DNA from: Streptomyces caatingaensis
GTDB lineage: Bacteria > Actinomycetota > Actinomycetes > Streptomycetales > Streptomycetaceae
DNA: 64,000 nt
Direction: 5' to 3'
NCBI RefSeq assembly: GCF_001187435.1
Contig: NZ_LFXA01000017.1
Location: forward strand, 1-64,000
Part shown: in pieces, positions 32,369-41,224 of the stretch
Layout of the letters: each line of letters starts with the position of its first letter
Numbering within the stretch: the stretch's first letter is position 1
Translations under genes and position numbers: made by a program
Notes under the pieces: model-generated
What the model saw: the letters and a program-made list of their open reading frames with translations, nothing else
Told to the model about the DNA's origin: nothing
Databases searched by the model: none

Positions 32369-32961
32369 GTCTGCCCGGCGCCGACGAGCTGTTCCGCACC
32401 ACCGGCGGGGTGGGGCTCCAGTCCTCGGCCCCCCGCAGACAGGCCAAGGCCGACAAGGGCGCCGCCGCCGCGCGGGTGCCCGGTCCGGCCGCCGCCGAGC
32501 CCGACGGCGCCGCCGCACCGGCGTCCGGTGACGGCTCCGGGCGCGGAGCGCCGGCCGAGGCGCCCGCCGGAGCGGACCGGGACGCGGCCGACGCGGAGCG
32601 GCCCGAGCGCCGTCCCTCCGTTCCCTCCGTCGTCGAGCGCGAGCGCCCGGCGGGGCGGACGGCCTCCGCCGCCTCCGCCACCACCGGCCGGGCCGGTGAC
32701 CCCGCCGCCCCCGCGCGCCGCCGCGGCCGCGCCGCCAACCGCCGGCCCAGCGGCCGGGAGCGCCACGACGAGAAGATCACGGTCTACGTCTCCGCCGAGG
32801 AGCTGATGGACCTGGAGCACGCGCGCCTCGTGCTGCGCGGCGAGCACGGGCTCGCGGTGGACCGCGGCCGGATCGTGCGGGAGGCCGTGGCCGTCGTCCT
32901 CGCCGACCTCGAGGCGCGCGGCGACGCGAGCATCCTCGTGCGGCGCCTGCGGGGCCGCTGA
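32353..32961 (+). CDS. Small protein with probable ribbon-helix-helix C-terminus
   Basis: A 202-residue protein. Residues 1 to about 135 are disordered (Ala/Pro/Gly/Arg rich, with the RRRGRAANRRPSGRE basic patch). The last 65 residues (EKITVYVSAEELMDLEHARL... then RGRIVREAVAVVLADLEARG) have one beta-like strand followed by two helices, fitting a CopG/ParG type ribbon-helix-helix fold. The GTG at 32353 overlaps parA by 16 bases and is served by GGGAGGTG at 32337-32344. A GTG at 32365 (GTGA overlap) is the alternative. It may be the DNA-binding partner of the ParA-like protein; this is inference. Confidence 0.75.
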   Translation: MSRRVSLPGADELFRTTGGVGLQSSAPRRQAKADKGAAAARVPGPAAAEPDGAAAPASGDGSGRGAPAEAPAGADRDAADAERPERRPSVPSVVERERPAGRTASAASATTGRAGDPAAPARRRGRAANRRPSGRERHDEKITVYVSAEELMDLEHARLVLRGEHGLAVDRGRIVREAVAVVLADLEARGDASILVRRLRGR

Positions 32962-33060
32962 GCGGGTTCGCCGCTACCCTGCCTCGGGCGGGCCCACACC
33001 CCGCCGACGCGGCCCGTCCCGGGCCGTCTCAGACGCTCTCGCCCCCTGGACCACCTCCGC

Positions 33061-34074
33061 ATGCCCACGCCCGTGCCGCCCCCGCCGCCTCCGCCGGCCC
33101 GTCGTCCGCTGGGGCGGGGGGCCCTGGCCGCCGGGCGAGGTGGTGAGGCGCCCGCGGCCGCCGCCGCGGGGGAGGACGCCGGGGGCCGCGACGCCGCCGT
33201 TCCCGGGCCCGCCGCCGAACAGGCGCCGGGCCCGGAGCCCGGGGGGCCGGAGCCCGGGGGGCCGGGGGCCGGGTCCGCCGCCGACGGCCGGTTCACGCTC
33301 CACCTGGAGAACTTCGAGGGGCCCTTCGACCTTCTCCTCCAGCTCATCGCCAAGCACAAGCTGGACGTCACCGAGGTCGCCCTCTCCCGGGTGACGGACG
33401 AGTTCATGGCCCACCTGCGCGCCATGGGGCCCGACTTCGACCTCGACCAGACGACCGAGTTCCTCGTCGTCGCCTCGACGCTCCTCGATCTCAAGGCGGC
33501 CCGGCTGCTGCCCGCCGCCGAGGTGGAGGACGAGGCGGACCTCGCCCTCCTGGAGGCGCGCGACCTGCTCTTCGCGCGCCTGCTCCAGTACCGCGCGTAC
33601 AAACGCATCGCCGAGATGTTCGGCGAACGGCTCGCCACGGAGGGCCGCCGCTACCCCCGCACCGTCGGCCTGGAGCCGCACCACGCGGAGCTGCTACCCG
33701 ACGTCGTCCTCGGCATCGGGCCGCAGCGGTTCGCCGAGCTGGCCGTCAAGGCGATGCAGCCCAGGCCCGCGCCGCAGGTGTACGTGGACCACATCCACGC
33801 CCCGCTGGTGAGCGTCCGCGAGCAGGCGGAGATCGTCGTGGCCCGGCTGCGCGAGGCGGGCGCCGCGAGCTTCGGCGAGCTGACGGTCGACGCCGCGGAC
33901 ACCCTCACCGTCGTCGCCCGCTTCCTCGCCCTGCTGGAGCTCTACCGCGAGCGGGCGGTGCAGCTGGAGCAGGAGGAGGCGCTCGGCGACCTCAGGGTCC
34001 GCTGGACGGGCGAGGAGGACGCGGCGCCGAGGGTGACGGACGAGTTCGATCAGCAGGAGGAGCGGCAGGCATGA
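33061..34074 (+). CDS. scpA: Segregation and condensation protein ScpA
   Basis: A 337-residue kleisin subunit of the SMC-ScpAB condensin complex. Residues 1 to about 78 are a Pro/Gly/Ala-rich extension that could be partly untranslated; the conserved domain begins at FTLHLENFEGPFDLLLQLIA. It includes the long helices with TTEFLVVASTLLDLKAARLL and the C-terminal winged-helix around DTLTVVARFLALLELYRE that binds SMC. The stop overlaps scpB (ATGA). The gap of 99 bases before it has no gene. Start is ATG 33061, low confidence because the extension is atypical. Confidence 0.92.
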   Translation: MPTPVPPPPPPPARRPLGRGALAAGRGGEAPAAAAAGEDAGGRDAAVPGPAAEQAPGPEPGGPEPGGPGAGSAADGRFTLHLENFEGPFDLLLQLIAKHKLDVTEVALSRVTDEFMAHLRAMGPDFDLDQTTEFLVVASTLLDLKAARLLPAAEVEDEADLALLEARDLLFARLLQYRAYKRIAEMFGERLATEGRRYPRTVGLEPHHAELLPDVVLGIGPQRFAELAVKAMQPRPAPQVYVDHIHAPLVSVREQAEIVVARLREAGAASFGELTVDAADTLTVVARFLALLELYRERAVQLEQEEALGDLRVRWTGEEDAAPRVTDEFDQQEERQA

Positions 34075-34688
34075 CCGACACGGAGACGCTCGCGCTGGGG
34101 CCCGCCCTGGAGGCCGTCCTCATGGTCGTCGACGAACCCGTCACCGAGGAGCACCTCGCGAAGGTGCTGCAGCGCCCGCGGCGGGAGATCGCCGACGCCC
34201 TGGCCGCGCTGGCCGACGAGTACACCGCCCAGGGCCGCGGCTTCGAGCTGCGGCCCGTCGGCGGGGGCTGGCGCTTCTTCACCCGGCCCGAGTACGCGGA
34301 CGCCGTCGAGGCCTTCGTGCTCGACGGCCAGCAGGCCCGGCTGACGCAGGCCGCGTTGGAGACCCTGGCCGTCGTCGCGTACCGTCAGCCGGTCAGCCGT
34401 TCGCGGGTCTCCGCGGTCCGCGGGGTGAACTGCGACGGCGTCATGCGCACCCTCCTCCAGCGGGGCCTCGTGGAGGAGACGGGGACGGAACCCGAAACAG
34501 GTGCGATCCTGTACAGGACGACGAACTACTTCCTGGAGCGGATGGGCCTGCGCGGCCTGGACGAGCTCCCCGAGCTCGCACCGTTCCTCCCGGAGGCGGA
34601 CGTGGTCGAGGGCGACTCCCAGGAAGGGGTGCCGTCGTTCGATCCGGATGCCCCGGACACCGAAGCGGACGACAAGACGGAACTTTGA
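34071..34688 (+). CDS. scpB: Segregation and condensation protein ScpB
   Basis: A 205-residue partner of ScpA with two winged-helix domains: the first around LAKVLQRPRREIADALAALA, the second around LTQAALETLAVVAYRQPVSR followed by IRG-like VRGVNCDGVMRTLLQRGLVE. An acidic tail (about residues 170-205) closes the protein. It starts within the ATGA overlap with scpA and its stop overlaps the next gene by one base (TGATG), so the three are coupled. Confidence 0.95.
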   Translation: MTDTETLALGPALEAVLMVVDEPVTEEHLAKVLQRPRREIADALAALADEYTAQGRGFELRPVGGGWRFFTRPEYADAVEAFVLDGQQARLTQAALETLAVVAYRQPVSRSRVSAVRGVNCDGVMRTLLQRGLVEETGTEPETGAILYRTTNYFLERMGLRGLDELPELAPFLPEADVVEGDSQEGVPSFDPDAPDTEADDKTEL

Positions 34689-35869
34689 TGCGAAGCAGCG
34701 GCAGGAACAGCGGTAGCGGCAACCGGGACGACCGGGGCGGACGCGGCGGGTCCCCCCGGCAGGGGTCCGGCGGCGCGCGCTCGGGCGGCGGACGCGGCAC
34801 GGGCGGCGGCGGACGCTCCGGGGGCTCGCGCTACGAGGGCGGCCCGCGCGACGGCGGCTCCCGCTACGACGGGGGCGGCCGGCGCGACGGCGGCCGGCAG
34901 GAGCAGCGTCCGCGCCGTCCGCGCCCCGAGGAGCGCCGCTACGACGTCGGTCCCGACGCCGAGCGCACCGGCCGCGGCGCCTCGGCCCGCGGTGGCGCCA
35001 AGGGCGGCCCGCGCCGCGGCTCCGCCGCGTCGGGCGGCCGCCGGACGGCCCCGGCCCGCCCGCGCGAGCTCGACGCCAAGATCGAGGAGCGCAACCGGGA
35101 GCGGCACAGCAAGCCCGCCCTCAAGCTGCCCAAGACCTTCGGCGAGCAGGAGGGCGAGCGCCTCCAGAAGGTGCTGGCCCGGGCCGGCATGGGCTCCCGC
35201 CGCGCCTGCGAGGAGCTGATCGAGCAGGCCCGCGTCGAGGTCAACGGCCGCATCGTCACCGAGCAGGGCCTGCGGGTCGACCCGGAGAAGGACGAGATCA
35301 AGGTGGACGGCCTCACCGTCGCCACCCAGTCCTACCTGTTCTTCGCCCTCAACAAGCCGGCCGGCGTCGTCTCCACCATGGAGGACCCGGACGGCCGCCA
35401 GTGCCTCGGCGACTACGTCACCAACCGCGAGACCCGGCTCTTCCACGTCGGCCGCCTCGACACGGAGACCGAGGGCATCATCCTGCTCACCAACCACGGC
35501 GAGCTGGCCCACCGCCTCACGCACCCGCGCTACGGCGTCCAGAAGACCTACCTGGCCGCCATCACGGGCCCGCTGCCGCGCGACATCGGCAAGCAGCTCA
35601 AGAACGGCATCCAACTGGAGGACGGCTACGCCCGCGCCGACAACTTCCGCGTGGTGCAGCAGACCGGCAAGAACTACCTGGTCGAGGTCACCCTCCACGA
35701 GGGCCGCAAGCACATCGTGCGGCGCATGCTGGCCGAGGCCGGCTTCCCGGTCGAGAAGCTCGTCCGCACCTCCTTCGGCCCGATCGCCCTCGGCGACCAG
35801 AAGTCGGGCTGGCTGCGCCGCCTGACGAACACCGAGGTCGGCATGCTGATGCGCGAGGTCGACCTCTAG
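34688..35869 (+). CDS. RsuA/RluB family pseudouridine synthase with RGG-like N-terminus
   Basis: A 393-residue rRNA pseudouridine synthase. Residues 1 to about 130 are Gly/Arg/Ser-rich (SGSGNRDDRGGRGG and RYDGGGRRDGG repeats). The S4 domain starts near residue 157 (ERLQKVLARAGMGSRRACEE). The catalytic domain has GRLDTETEGIILLTNHGELA with the nucleophilic Asp near residue 257, and KKTY-like GVQKTYLA. The homolog B. subtilis RluB modifies 23S rRNA near position 2633; by analogy a 23S site is likely. The basic RG tail resembles that of the TPR protein at 4671. It ends the scpAB operon. Confidence 0.92.
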   Translation: MRSSGRNSGSGNRDDRGGRGGSPRQGSGGARSGGGRGTGGGGRSGGSRYEGGPRDGGSRYDGGGRRDGGRQEQRPRRPRPEERRYDVGPDAERTGRGASARGGAKGGPRRGSAASGGRRTAPARPRELDAKIEERNRERHSKPALKLPKTFGEQEGERLQKVLARAGMGSRRACEELIEQARVEVNGRIVTEQGLRVDPEKDEIKVDGLTVATQSYLFFALNKPAGVVSTMEDPDGRQCLGDYVTNRETRLFHVGRLDTETEGIILLTNHGELAHRLTHPRYGVQKTYLAAITGPLPRDIGKQLKNGIQLEDGYARADNFRVVQQTGKNYLVEVTLHEGRKHIVRRMLAEAGFPVEKLVRTSFGPIALGDQKSGWLRRLTNTEVGMLMREVDL

Positions 35870-36177
35870 GCCCGCCCCCGGACCCGGGCGCCCCGCCACG
35901 GCGGGCGCCCGGGATCCCCGGCCGATGCCCGGGGCCGACCACGGCCCGGGCGGCCCGGCTGCCGGAGGAGCCGGCGGCACGGCGGGGGCTGCGCCCCCTG
36001 CGCCCCGCCCCCTGGCCGGCGCCCGCACACGTGCGCCCGGCCGGCAGCCGCGGCACCCGCCGCCCCACGTGCGGGGTGGCACTCGCCGGCCGCGATCGTG
36101 AGAGTGCCGGTGCGCAGCAGGCCGCAGGCGCTGCCGGGGAGGCGGGGGGAGGTGCATCACGTGGGTTCCGGTCGGGG
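35870..36177. other. 308-base gap between convergent genes, partly palindromic
   Basis: Contains GC palindromes, among them CCCGGGCGCCCCGCC/GGCGGGCGCCCGGG around 35883-35913 (terminator-like) and a CGGGGGCTGCGCCCCCTGCG block near 35985 that is identical to one in the element at 14198-14630. It lacks the shared CCGTTTTC-type end motif. No gene is supported. Confidence 0.6.
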
Positions 36178-36540
36178 TTACGACCAGACCGTCAGGCCGG
36201 TGGCCCGTCCCTCCTCGTCGCGCTGGATCTCCATCATTCCCTCGACCGCGTCACGGTTGATACGGCCGAAGACGTGCGGGAAGAGGGTGCCGGGGGCGAC
36301 GCCCGGCGGCGGTGCGGGGGAGGCCGCCTCCCAGCGGACGAGGACGCCGAGCTTGTGCTCGTCGATCAGCAGCGCCATCAGCGGCCCCCGGGCGTCCCGG
36401 TAGAAGGCGGAGGCCACGGCGAGCGTCGTCTCCTCGTCGGGGGAGCAGTGCACGAAGCCCTCGTCGTTGAGGGACTCGGGGGCGTACGGACGGTCGGGGA
36501 CGGCCAGCCAGTCGTCGAGGGGCACCACGTGAAAGATCAT
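36178..36540 (-). CDS. DUF952 family protein
   Basis: A 120-residue protein of the DUF952 family: MIFHVVPLDDWLA at the start, then LNDEGFVHCSPDEETTLAVA with the conserved His and Cys, and ending FPHVFGRINRDAV. Function is not known; the fold is related to ADP-ribosyl transferase-like proteins in databases, which I recall only weakly. The ATG at 36540 lies seven bases after a TACAAC, so it may be leaderless; no good binding site is present. It is divergent from tyrA. Confidence 0.88.
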   Translation of the reverse strand: MIFHVVPLDDWLAVPDRPYAPESLNDEGFVHCSPDEETTLAVASAFYRDARGPLMALLIDEHKLGVLVRWEAASPAPPPGVAPGTLFPHVFGRINRDAVEGMMEIQRDEEGRATGLTVWS

Positions 36541-36548
36541 GCCCTCGG

Positions 36549-36576
36549 TTGTACCCGACTCCGGGCTGGCTAGGGT
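36549..36576 (+). promoter_or_regulatory. Promoter of the tyrA-cmk-plsC-der gene group
   Basis: TTGTAC (36549-36554) and TAGGGT (36571-36576) with a 16-base spacer, 58 bases before the tyrA start codon. It overlaps the region expected to drive the divergent DUF952 gene. Confidence 0.55.
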
Positions 36577-36633
36577 GGGACGCGCAGCAACCCGTCCCCC
36601 GCCCAGGTCGAGACCGCAAGGACCATCGCCCCC

Positions 36634-37713
36634 GTGAGAACCGCCCTCGTCATCGGCACCGGCCTGATCGGCACCTCCGCAGCCCTCGCGCTCGCCGCCC
36701 GCGGCGTCCGGGTGCACCTCAGCGACCACGACCCCGCGCAGGCCCGGACCGCGGCCGCCCGCGGCGCCGGTACCGACGAGGAGCCCGAGGGCCGCTGCGA
36801 CCTGGTGATCGTCGCCGTGCCCCCCGCCCACGTGGCGGCCACCCTCGCCGAGGCGATCGGCGCCGGCCGCGGCCGCGCCTACCTCGACGTGGCCAGCGTC
36901 AAGGGCGGCCCCCGCCGCGAGCTGGAGGCCCTCGGCTGCGACCTCTCCGGCTACCTGGGCACCCACCCCATGGCCGGCCGCGAGCGCTCCGGCCCCCTGG
37001 CCGCCTCCGCCGACCTCTTCGAGGGCCGCCCCTGGGTGCTGACCCCCACCCGGGACACCGACACCGAGGTCCTCAACATCGCCCTCGAACTCGTCGCCCT
37101 GTGCCGGGCCGTCCCCGTCGTCATGGACGCCGACGCCCACGACCGGGCCGTCGCCCTCGTCTCCCACACCCCCCAGCTCGTCTCCAGCATGGTCGCGGCC
37201 CGGCTGGAGGACGCCGACGAGACCGCCGTGCGCCTGTGCGGCCAGGGCATCCGGGACGTGACCCGCATCGCCGCGTCCGACCCCCGGATGTGGCTCGACA
37301 TCCTCTCCGCCAACCCCGGCCCCGTCGCCGACGTCCTCGACGGCCTCGCCGCCGACCTGACCGCCACCGTCCGGGCCCTGCGCGCGCTGGACTGCGCGGG
37401 CGCCGCCGAGGAGGCGGCGGCCGGGCTGGAGTCGGTGCTGCGCCGCGGCAACGCGGGCCGCGCCCGCGTCCCCGGCAAGCACGGCGCGGCCCCCGCGGCG
37501 TACGAGACCGTCACCGTCCTGATCGGCGACCAGCCGGGCGAGCTGGCCCGCATCTTCGCGGACGCCGGCCGGGCGGGCGTCAACATCGAGGACGTCCGCA
37601 TCGAGCACGCCACCGGCCAGCAGAGCGGTCTGATCCAGCTGATGGTCGAGCCGCAGGCGGCCGCCGCGCTGACCGCGGCCCTGCGCGAGCGGGGCTGGGC
37701 GCTGCGCCAGTGA
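36634..37713 (+). CDS. tyrA: Prephenate dehydrogenase
   Basis: A 359-residue enzyme of tyrosine synthesis that oxidatively decarboxylates prephenate using NAD. It has an N-terminal Rossmann motif (LVIGTGLIGTSAALAL), the TyrA motif GTHPMAGRERSG, and ALVSHTPQLVSS. The C-terminal 75 residues form an ACT domain (TVTVLIGDQPGELARIFADA), which in this group senses an amino acid, presumably tyrosine. GTG 36634 follows AAGGA at about ten bases. It heads the group with cmk, the acyltransferase and der. Confidence 0.93.
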   Translation: MRTALVIGTGLIGTSAALALAARGVRVHLSDHDPAQARTAAARGAGTDEEPEGRCDLVIVAVPPAHVAATLAEAIGAGRGRAYLDVASVKGGPRRELEALGCDLSGYLGTHPMAGRERSGPLAASADLFEGRPWVLTPTRDTDTEVLNIALELVALCRAVPVVMDADAHDRAVALVSHTPQLVSSMVAARLEDADETAVRLCGQGIRDVTRIAASDPRMWLDILSANPGPVADVLDGLAADLTATVRALRALDCAGAAEEAAAGLESVLRRGNAGRARVPGKHGAAPAAYETVTVLIGDQPGELARIFADAGRAGVNIEDVRIEHATGQQSGLIQLMVEPQAAAALTAALRERGWALRQ

Positions 37714-37814
37714 GGATCCCGGCGGCGGGATCCGCTCCGGCGAGCCAGTAACCTTGAGGGGGCCCGAGTAGGTCGTGCGCTCGTCAACCGTGTACAAGGA
37801 AGGTGTCTGACACC

Positions 37815-38552
37815 GTGGAAACCGCCGCCAGGACCGCGCCGGCAGCAGTCATCGTCGGCATCGACGGCCCCTCCGGCACGGGCAAGTCCAGCACCTCCAA
37901 GGCCGTCGCCGCCAAGCTCGGCCTGCGCTACCTGGACACGGGTGCGCAGTACCGGGCGATCACCTGGTGGATGCTGAGCAACGGCATCGACGTCGAGGAC
38001 GCCGCGGCCGTCGCCGCCGCGGCCGGCAAGCCCGAGATCGTCTCCGGCACGGACCCGTCCGCGCCCACGATCACCGTCGACGGCGCCGACGCCGCCGGTC
38101 CCATCCGCACCCAGGAGGTCACCTCCGCCGTCAGCGCCGTCAGCGCCGTCCCCGAGGTGCGCACCCGGCTGACCGAGCTCCAGCGCTCGATCGCCGCCGC
38201 CGCCCCGCAGGGCATCGTCGTCGAGGGCCGCGACATCGGCACGACCGTCCTGCCGGACGCCGACCTCAAGATCTTCCTGACGGCCTCCCCGGAGGCCCGC
38301 GCCGCCCGCCGCAACGGCGAGCTGAAGGGCAAGAACGCCCAGGACCCGGCCGACCTGGCCGCCACCCGGGCCGCGCTCGTCAAGCGGGACGCCGCCGACT
38401 CCGGCCGCAAGACCTCCCCGCTCGCCAAGGCCGCCGACGCCGTCGAGGTGGACACCACCGACCTCACCCTGGAGCAGGTCGTCGAGTGCGTGGTGACCCT
38501 CGTGGAGTCGAGGCGGAGCGCGGCCGAAGGCACGGAGAAGCGGTCCGCGTGA
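37815..38552 (+). CDS. cmk: (d)CMP kinase
   Basis: A 245-residue nucleoside monophosphate kinase for CMP/dCMP. P-loop GPSGTGKSS is at about residues 18-26, the substrate segment YLDTGAQYRAITW follows, then VVEGRDIGTTVLPDADLKIFL, and the lid with RRNGELKG. The GTG at 37815 has AAGG 11 bases upstream and starts the protein just before the P-loop. An in-frame GTG at 37803 is only two bases behind AAGGA and is less likely. Its stop overlaps the acyltransferase start (GTGA). Confidence 0.94.
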   Translation: METAARTAPAAVIVGIDGPSGTGKSSTSKAVAAKLGLRYLDTGAQYRAITWWMLSNGIDVEDAAAVAAAAGKPEIVSGTDPSAPTITVDGADAAGPIRTQEVTSAVSAVSAVPEVRTRLTELQRSIAAAAPQGIVVEGRDIGTTVLPDADLKIFLTASPEARAARRNGELKGKNAQDPADLAATRAALVKRDAADSGRKTSPLAKAADAVEVDTTDLTLEQVVECVVTLVESRRSAAEGTEKRSA

Positions 38553-39190
38553 CCGCATCCGCCTCCGGTGCGGCCGTCGGCAGACGGATCGGCATCGGCC
38601 TGATGCACGGGCTGTGGCGGCCCCGCGTGCTGGGCGCCTGGCGGGTGCCCGCCGCGGGACCGGCCATCCTGGCCGTCAACCACTCCCACAACATCGACGG
38701 TCCGATGCTCATGGGCACCGCGCCCCGGCCCGTGCACTTCCTGATCAAGAAGGAGGCGTTCGTCGGCCCGCTCGGCGCCTTCCTGCGCGGCATCGGCCAG
38801 CTCGAGGTGGACCGTCGGGGCACCGACCGGGCCGCGGTCACCGGCGCCCTGGAGGTCCTGGAGCACGGCGGCGTCCTGGGGATCTTCCCCGAGGGCACCC
38901 GCGGCGAGGGCGACTTCGCCGCGCTGCGGGCGGGCCTGGCCTACTTCGCCCTCCGCTCGGGTGCGCCCGTCGTCCCCGTCGCGGTGCTGGGCAGCACGGA
39001 GCGCAAGGGACGCCTCGTCCCCGCGCTGCCGCCGCTGCGCGGCCGGGTGGACGTGGTCTTCGGCGACCCCTTCGACGCCGGCGACGGCAGCGGGCGGCGC
39101 ACGCGGGCGGCGCTGGACGAGGCGACCGTGCGCATCCGGCGCCGGCTGGGCGCACACCTGGCGGAAGCCAAGCGCCTCACCGGGCGCTGA
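38549..39190 (+). CDS. 1-acyl-sn-glycerol-3-phosphate acyltransferase (PlsC-like)
   Basis: A 213-residue membrane-associated acyltransferase. It has the NHSHNID box (the HX4D catalytic motif) near residue 50, the FPEGTRG acyltransferase box III near residue 115, and the PVVPVAV segment after it. A role in phosphatidic acid synthesis is likely. Starts at GTG in the overlap GTGA with cmk. The pairing cmk-plsC-der is common in actinobacteria. Confidence 0.92.
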   Translation: MTASASGAAVGRRIGIGLMHGLWRPRVLGAWRVPAAGPAILAVNHSHNIDGPMLMGTAPRPVHFLIKKEAFVGPLGAFLRGIGQLEVDRRGTDRAAVTGALEVLEHGGVLGIFPEGTRGEGDFAALRAGLAYFALRSGAPVVPVAVLGSTERKGRLVPALPPLRGRVDVVFGDPFDAGDGSGRRTRAALDEATVRIRRRLGAHLAEAKRLTGR

Positions 39191-39248
39191 ACGAGACTGA
39201 GTAGCGGACCGCCCGGTCCGCAGACCATACGAACGAGGAACGGACTCC

Positions 39249-40709
39249 ATGAACGACCAGATCCCCACCGGCGACGAGCACGGTGCGCTTGGCGACGCCG
39301 AGTACGCGGAGTTCATGGAGCTCGCCGCACAGGAGGGCTTCGACGCCGAGGAGGTCGAGAGCGAGATCGCCGCGGCCGGCCACGGCCCGCTGCCCGTCCT
39401 CGCCGTCGTCGGCCGCCCCAACGTCGGCAAGTCCACCCTGGTGAACCGCATCATCGGCCGCCGCGAGGCCGTCGTCGAGGACCGGCCGGGCGTCACCCGC
39501 GACCGCGTCACCTACGAGGCCGAGTGGGCCGGCCGCCGCTTCAAGGTCGTCGACACCGGCGGCTGGGAGCAGGACGTCCTCGGCATCGACGCCTCCGTCG
39601 CCGCCCAGGCCGAGTTCGCCATCGAGGCCGCCGACGCCGTCGTCTTTGTCGTCGACTCCTCCGTCGGCGCCACCGACACCGACGAGGCCGTCGTCAAGCT
39701 GCTGCGCCGGGCCGGCAAGCCGGTGGTCCTCTGCGCCAACAAGGTGGACGGGCCGTCGGGCGAGGCCGACGCCGCCATGCTCTGGTCGCTGGGCCTCGGC
39801 GAGCCCCACCCGGTCTCCGCCCTGCACGGCCGCGGCACCGGCGACATGCTGGACGCCGTCCTGGAGGCCCTGCCCGACGCCCCGGCCCAGACCTTCGCCG
39901 CCCCCCTCGGCGGCCCCCGCCGCGTCGCCCTCGTCGGCCGCCCCAACGTCGGCAAGTCCTCGCTGCTCAACCGCGTCGCGGGGGAGGAGCGCGTGGTCGT
40001 CAACGAGCTGGCCGGCACCACCCGCGACCCGGTCGACGAGCTGATCGAACTGGGCGGCAGGACCTGGAAGTTCGTGGACACCGCCGGCATCCGCCGCCGC
40101 GTCCACCTCCAGGAGGGCGCCGACTACTACGCCTCGCTGCGCACCGCCGCCGCCGTCGAGAAGGCCGAGGTGGCCGTCGTCCTCATCGACGCTAGCGAGT
40201 CGATCAGCGTCCAGGACCAGCGGATCATCACCATGGCCGTCGAGGCCGGCCGCGCGCTGGTGCTCGCGATCAACAAGTGGGACACGCTGGACGAGGAGCG
40301 CCGCTTCTACCTGGAGCGCGAGATCGAGACCGAGCTCGGCCAGATCGGCTGGGCGCCGCGGGTGAATGTGTCCGCGCGCACCGGCCGGCACATGGAGAAG
40401 CTCGTCCCGGCGATCGAGACGGCCCTCGCCGGCTGGGAGACCCGGGTGCCCACGGGCCGGCTCAACGCCTTCCTCGGCGAGCTGGTCGCGGCCCACCCGC
40501 ACCCGATCCGCGGCGGCAAGCAGCCGCGCATCCTCTTCGGCACCCAGGCGGGCACCAAGCCGCCGCGCTTCGTCCTCTTCGCCTCCGGCTTCCTGGAGGC
40601 CGGCTACCGCCGCTTCGTGGAGCGCCGTCTGCGCGAGGAGTTCGGCTTCGAGGGCACCCCGATCCACATCTCGGTGCGGGTGCGGGAGAAGCGCAGCCGC
40701 AAGAAGTAG
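39249..40709 (+). CDS. der: Ribosome-associated GTPase Der (EngA)
   Basis: A 486-residue GTPase with two tandem G domains required for 50S subunit maturation. An acidic extension of about 48 residues precedes the first G1 (GRPNVGKST at 55-63); the second G1 GRPNVGKSS lies near 231. Each domain has its DTGG or DTAG motif and an N-K-x-D (NKVDG, NKWDT). The C-terminal KH-like domain ends in a basic REKRSRKK tail. ATG 39249 follows GAACGAGGAACGG. Confidence 0.97.
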   Translation: MNDQIPTGDEHGALGDAEYAEFMELAAQEGFDAEEVESEIAAAGHGPLPVLAVVGRPNVGKSTLVNRIIGRREAVVEDRPGVTRDRVTYEAEWAGRRFKVVDTGGWEQDVLGIDASVAAQAEFAIEAADAVVFVVDSSVGATDTDEAVVKLLRRAGKPVVLCANKVDGPSGEADAAMLWSLGLGEPHPVSALHGRGTGDMLDAVLEALPDAPAQTFAAPLGGPRRVALVGRPNVGKSSLLNRVAGEERVVVNELAGTTRDPVDELIELGGRTWKFVDTAGIRRRVHLQEGADYYASLRTAAAVEKAEVAVVLIDASESISVQDQRIITMAVEAGRALVLAINKWDTLDEERRFYLEREIETELGQIGWAPRVNVSARTGRHMEKLVPAIETALAGWETRVPTGRLNAFLGELVAAHPHPIRGGKQPRILFGTQAGTKPPRFVLFASGFLEAGYRRFVERRLREEFGFEGTPIHISVRVREKRSRKK

Positions 40710-40731
40710 GCGGCGGCGGGGCGCCGGGTGG

Positions 40732-41139
40732 CTAGAAGCCGCGCGGGCGCCCGTCGCGCGAGGCGGGCGGCAGGGCGGGCAACTGCCCGCGCTGCCGCCC
40801 GGGCGGCGGGTAGGTGTCCCAGCTCCCCTGCCAGCCCGTGTGCCCCGGATACGGCGCGTGCCCGGTGAGCTGGCCGTAGTAGCCCTGGGCCGCCCCCTGT
40901 TGCGGCAGGCCGAAGCCCTTGAAGCCCAGCTCCTCCTCGCCCGCCCGGTCACCGGGCAGCGTGCGGAAGGAGCGGCGGTACTCGGAGCAGAGGGCGTCGT
41001 AGATCGGGGTCACCGAGGCCGGGCGGCTCTGTGCGGCGGTGTCGCGGGGTGGGCGCATGCCGGGGATGTAGTTCTGGTACGAGGTCCGGGAAGCGGGTTC
41101 GTAAGAGTACACATCCCTGCCAACGACCCCGGGGGCCAT
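40732..41139 (-). CDS. Hypothetical protein, Pro/Gly/Gln-rich
   Basis: A predicted protein of up to 135 residues. The middle (SVTPIYDALCSEYRRSFRTL then PGDRAGEEELGF) looks like the only ordered part, and a Pro/Gly/Tyr-rich C-terminus follows. No known domain is recognised. From memory a similar small protein lies next to der in other streptomycetes. The start is uncertain: ATG 41139 lacks a binding site, and a GTG at 41112 (before YSYEPASRTSYQNYIPG) or the ATG before RPPRDTAA are also possible. Confidence 0.6.
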   Translation of the reverse strand: MAPGVVGRDVYSYEPASRTSYQNYIPGMRPPRDTAAQSRPASVTPIYDALCSEYRRSFRTLPGDRAGEEELGFKGFGLPQQGAAQGYYGQLTGHAPYPGHTGWQGSWDTYPPPGRQRGQLPALPPASRDGRPRGF

Positions 41140-41224
41140 CGGATGCGGCCCGGCCCGCGAATCCTTCAGCCGGGGCCGGGGGAAACAGGAGTGCGCCGGT
41201 GCACCGCGGGGCGCACGCCGTCGA

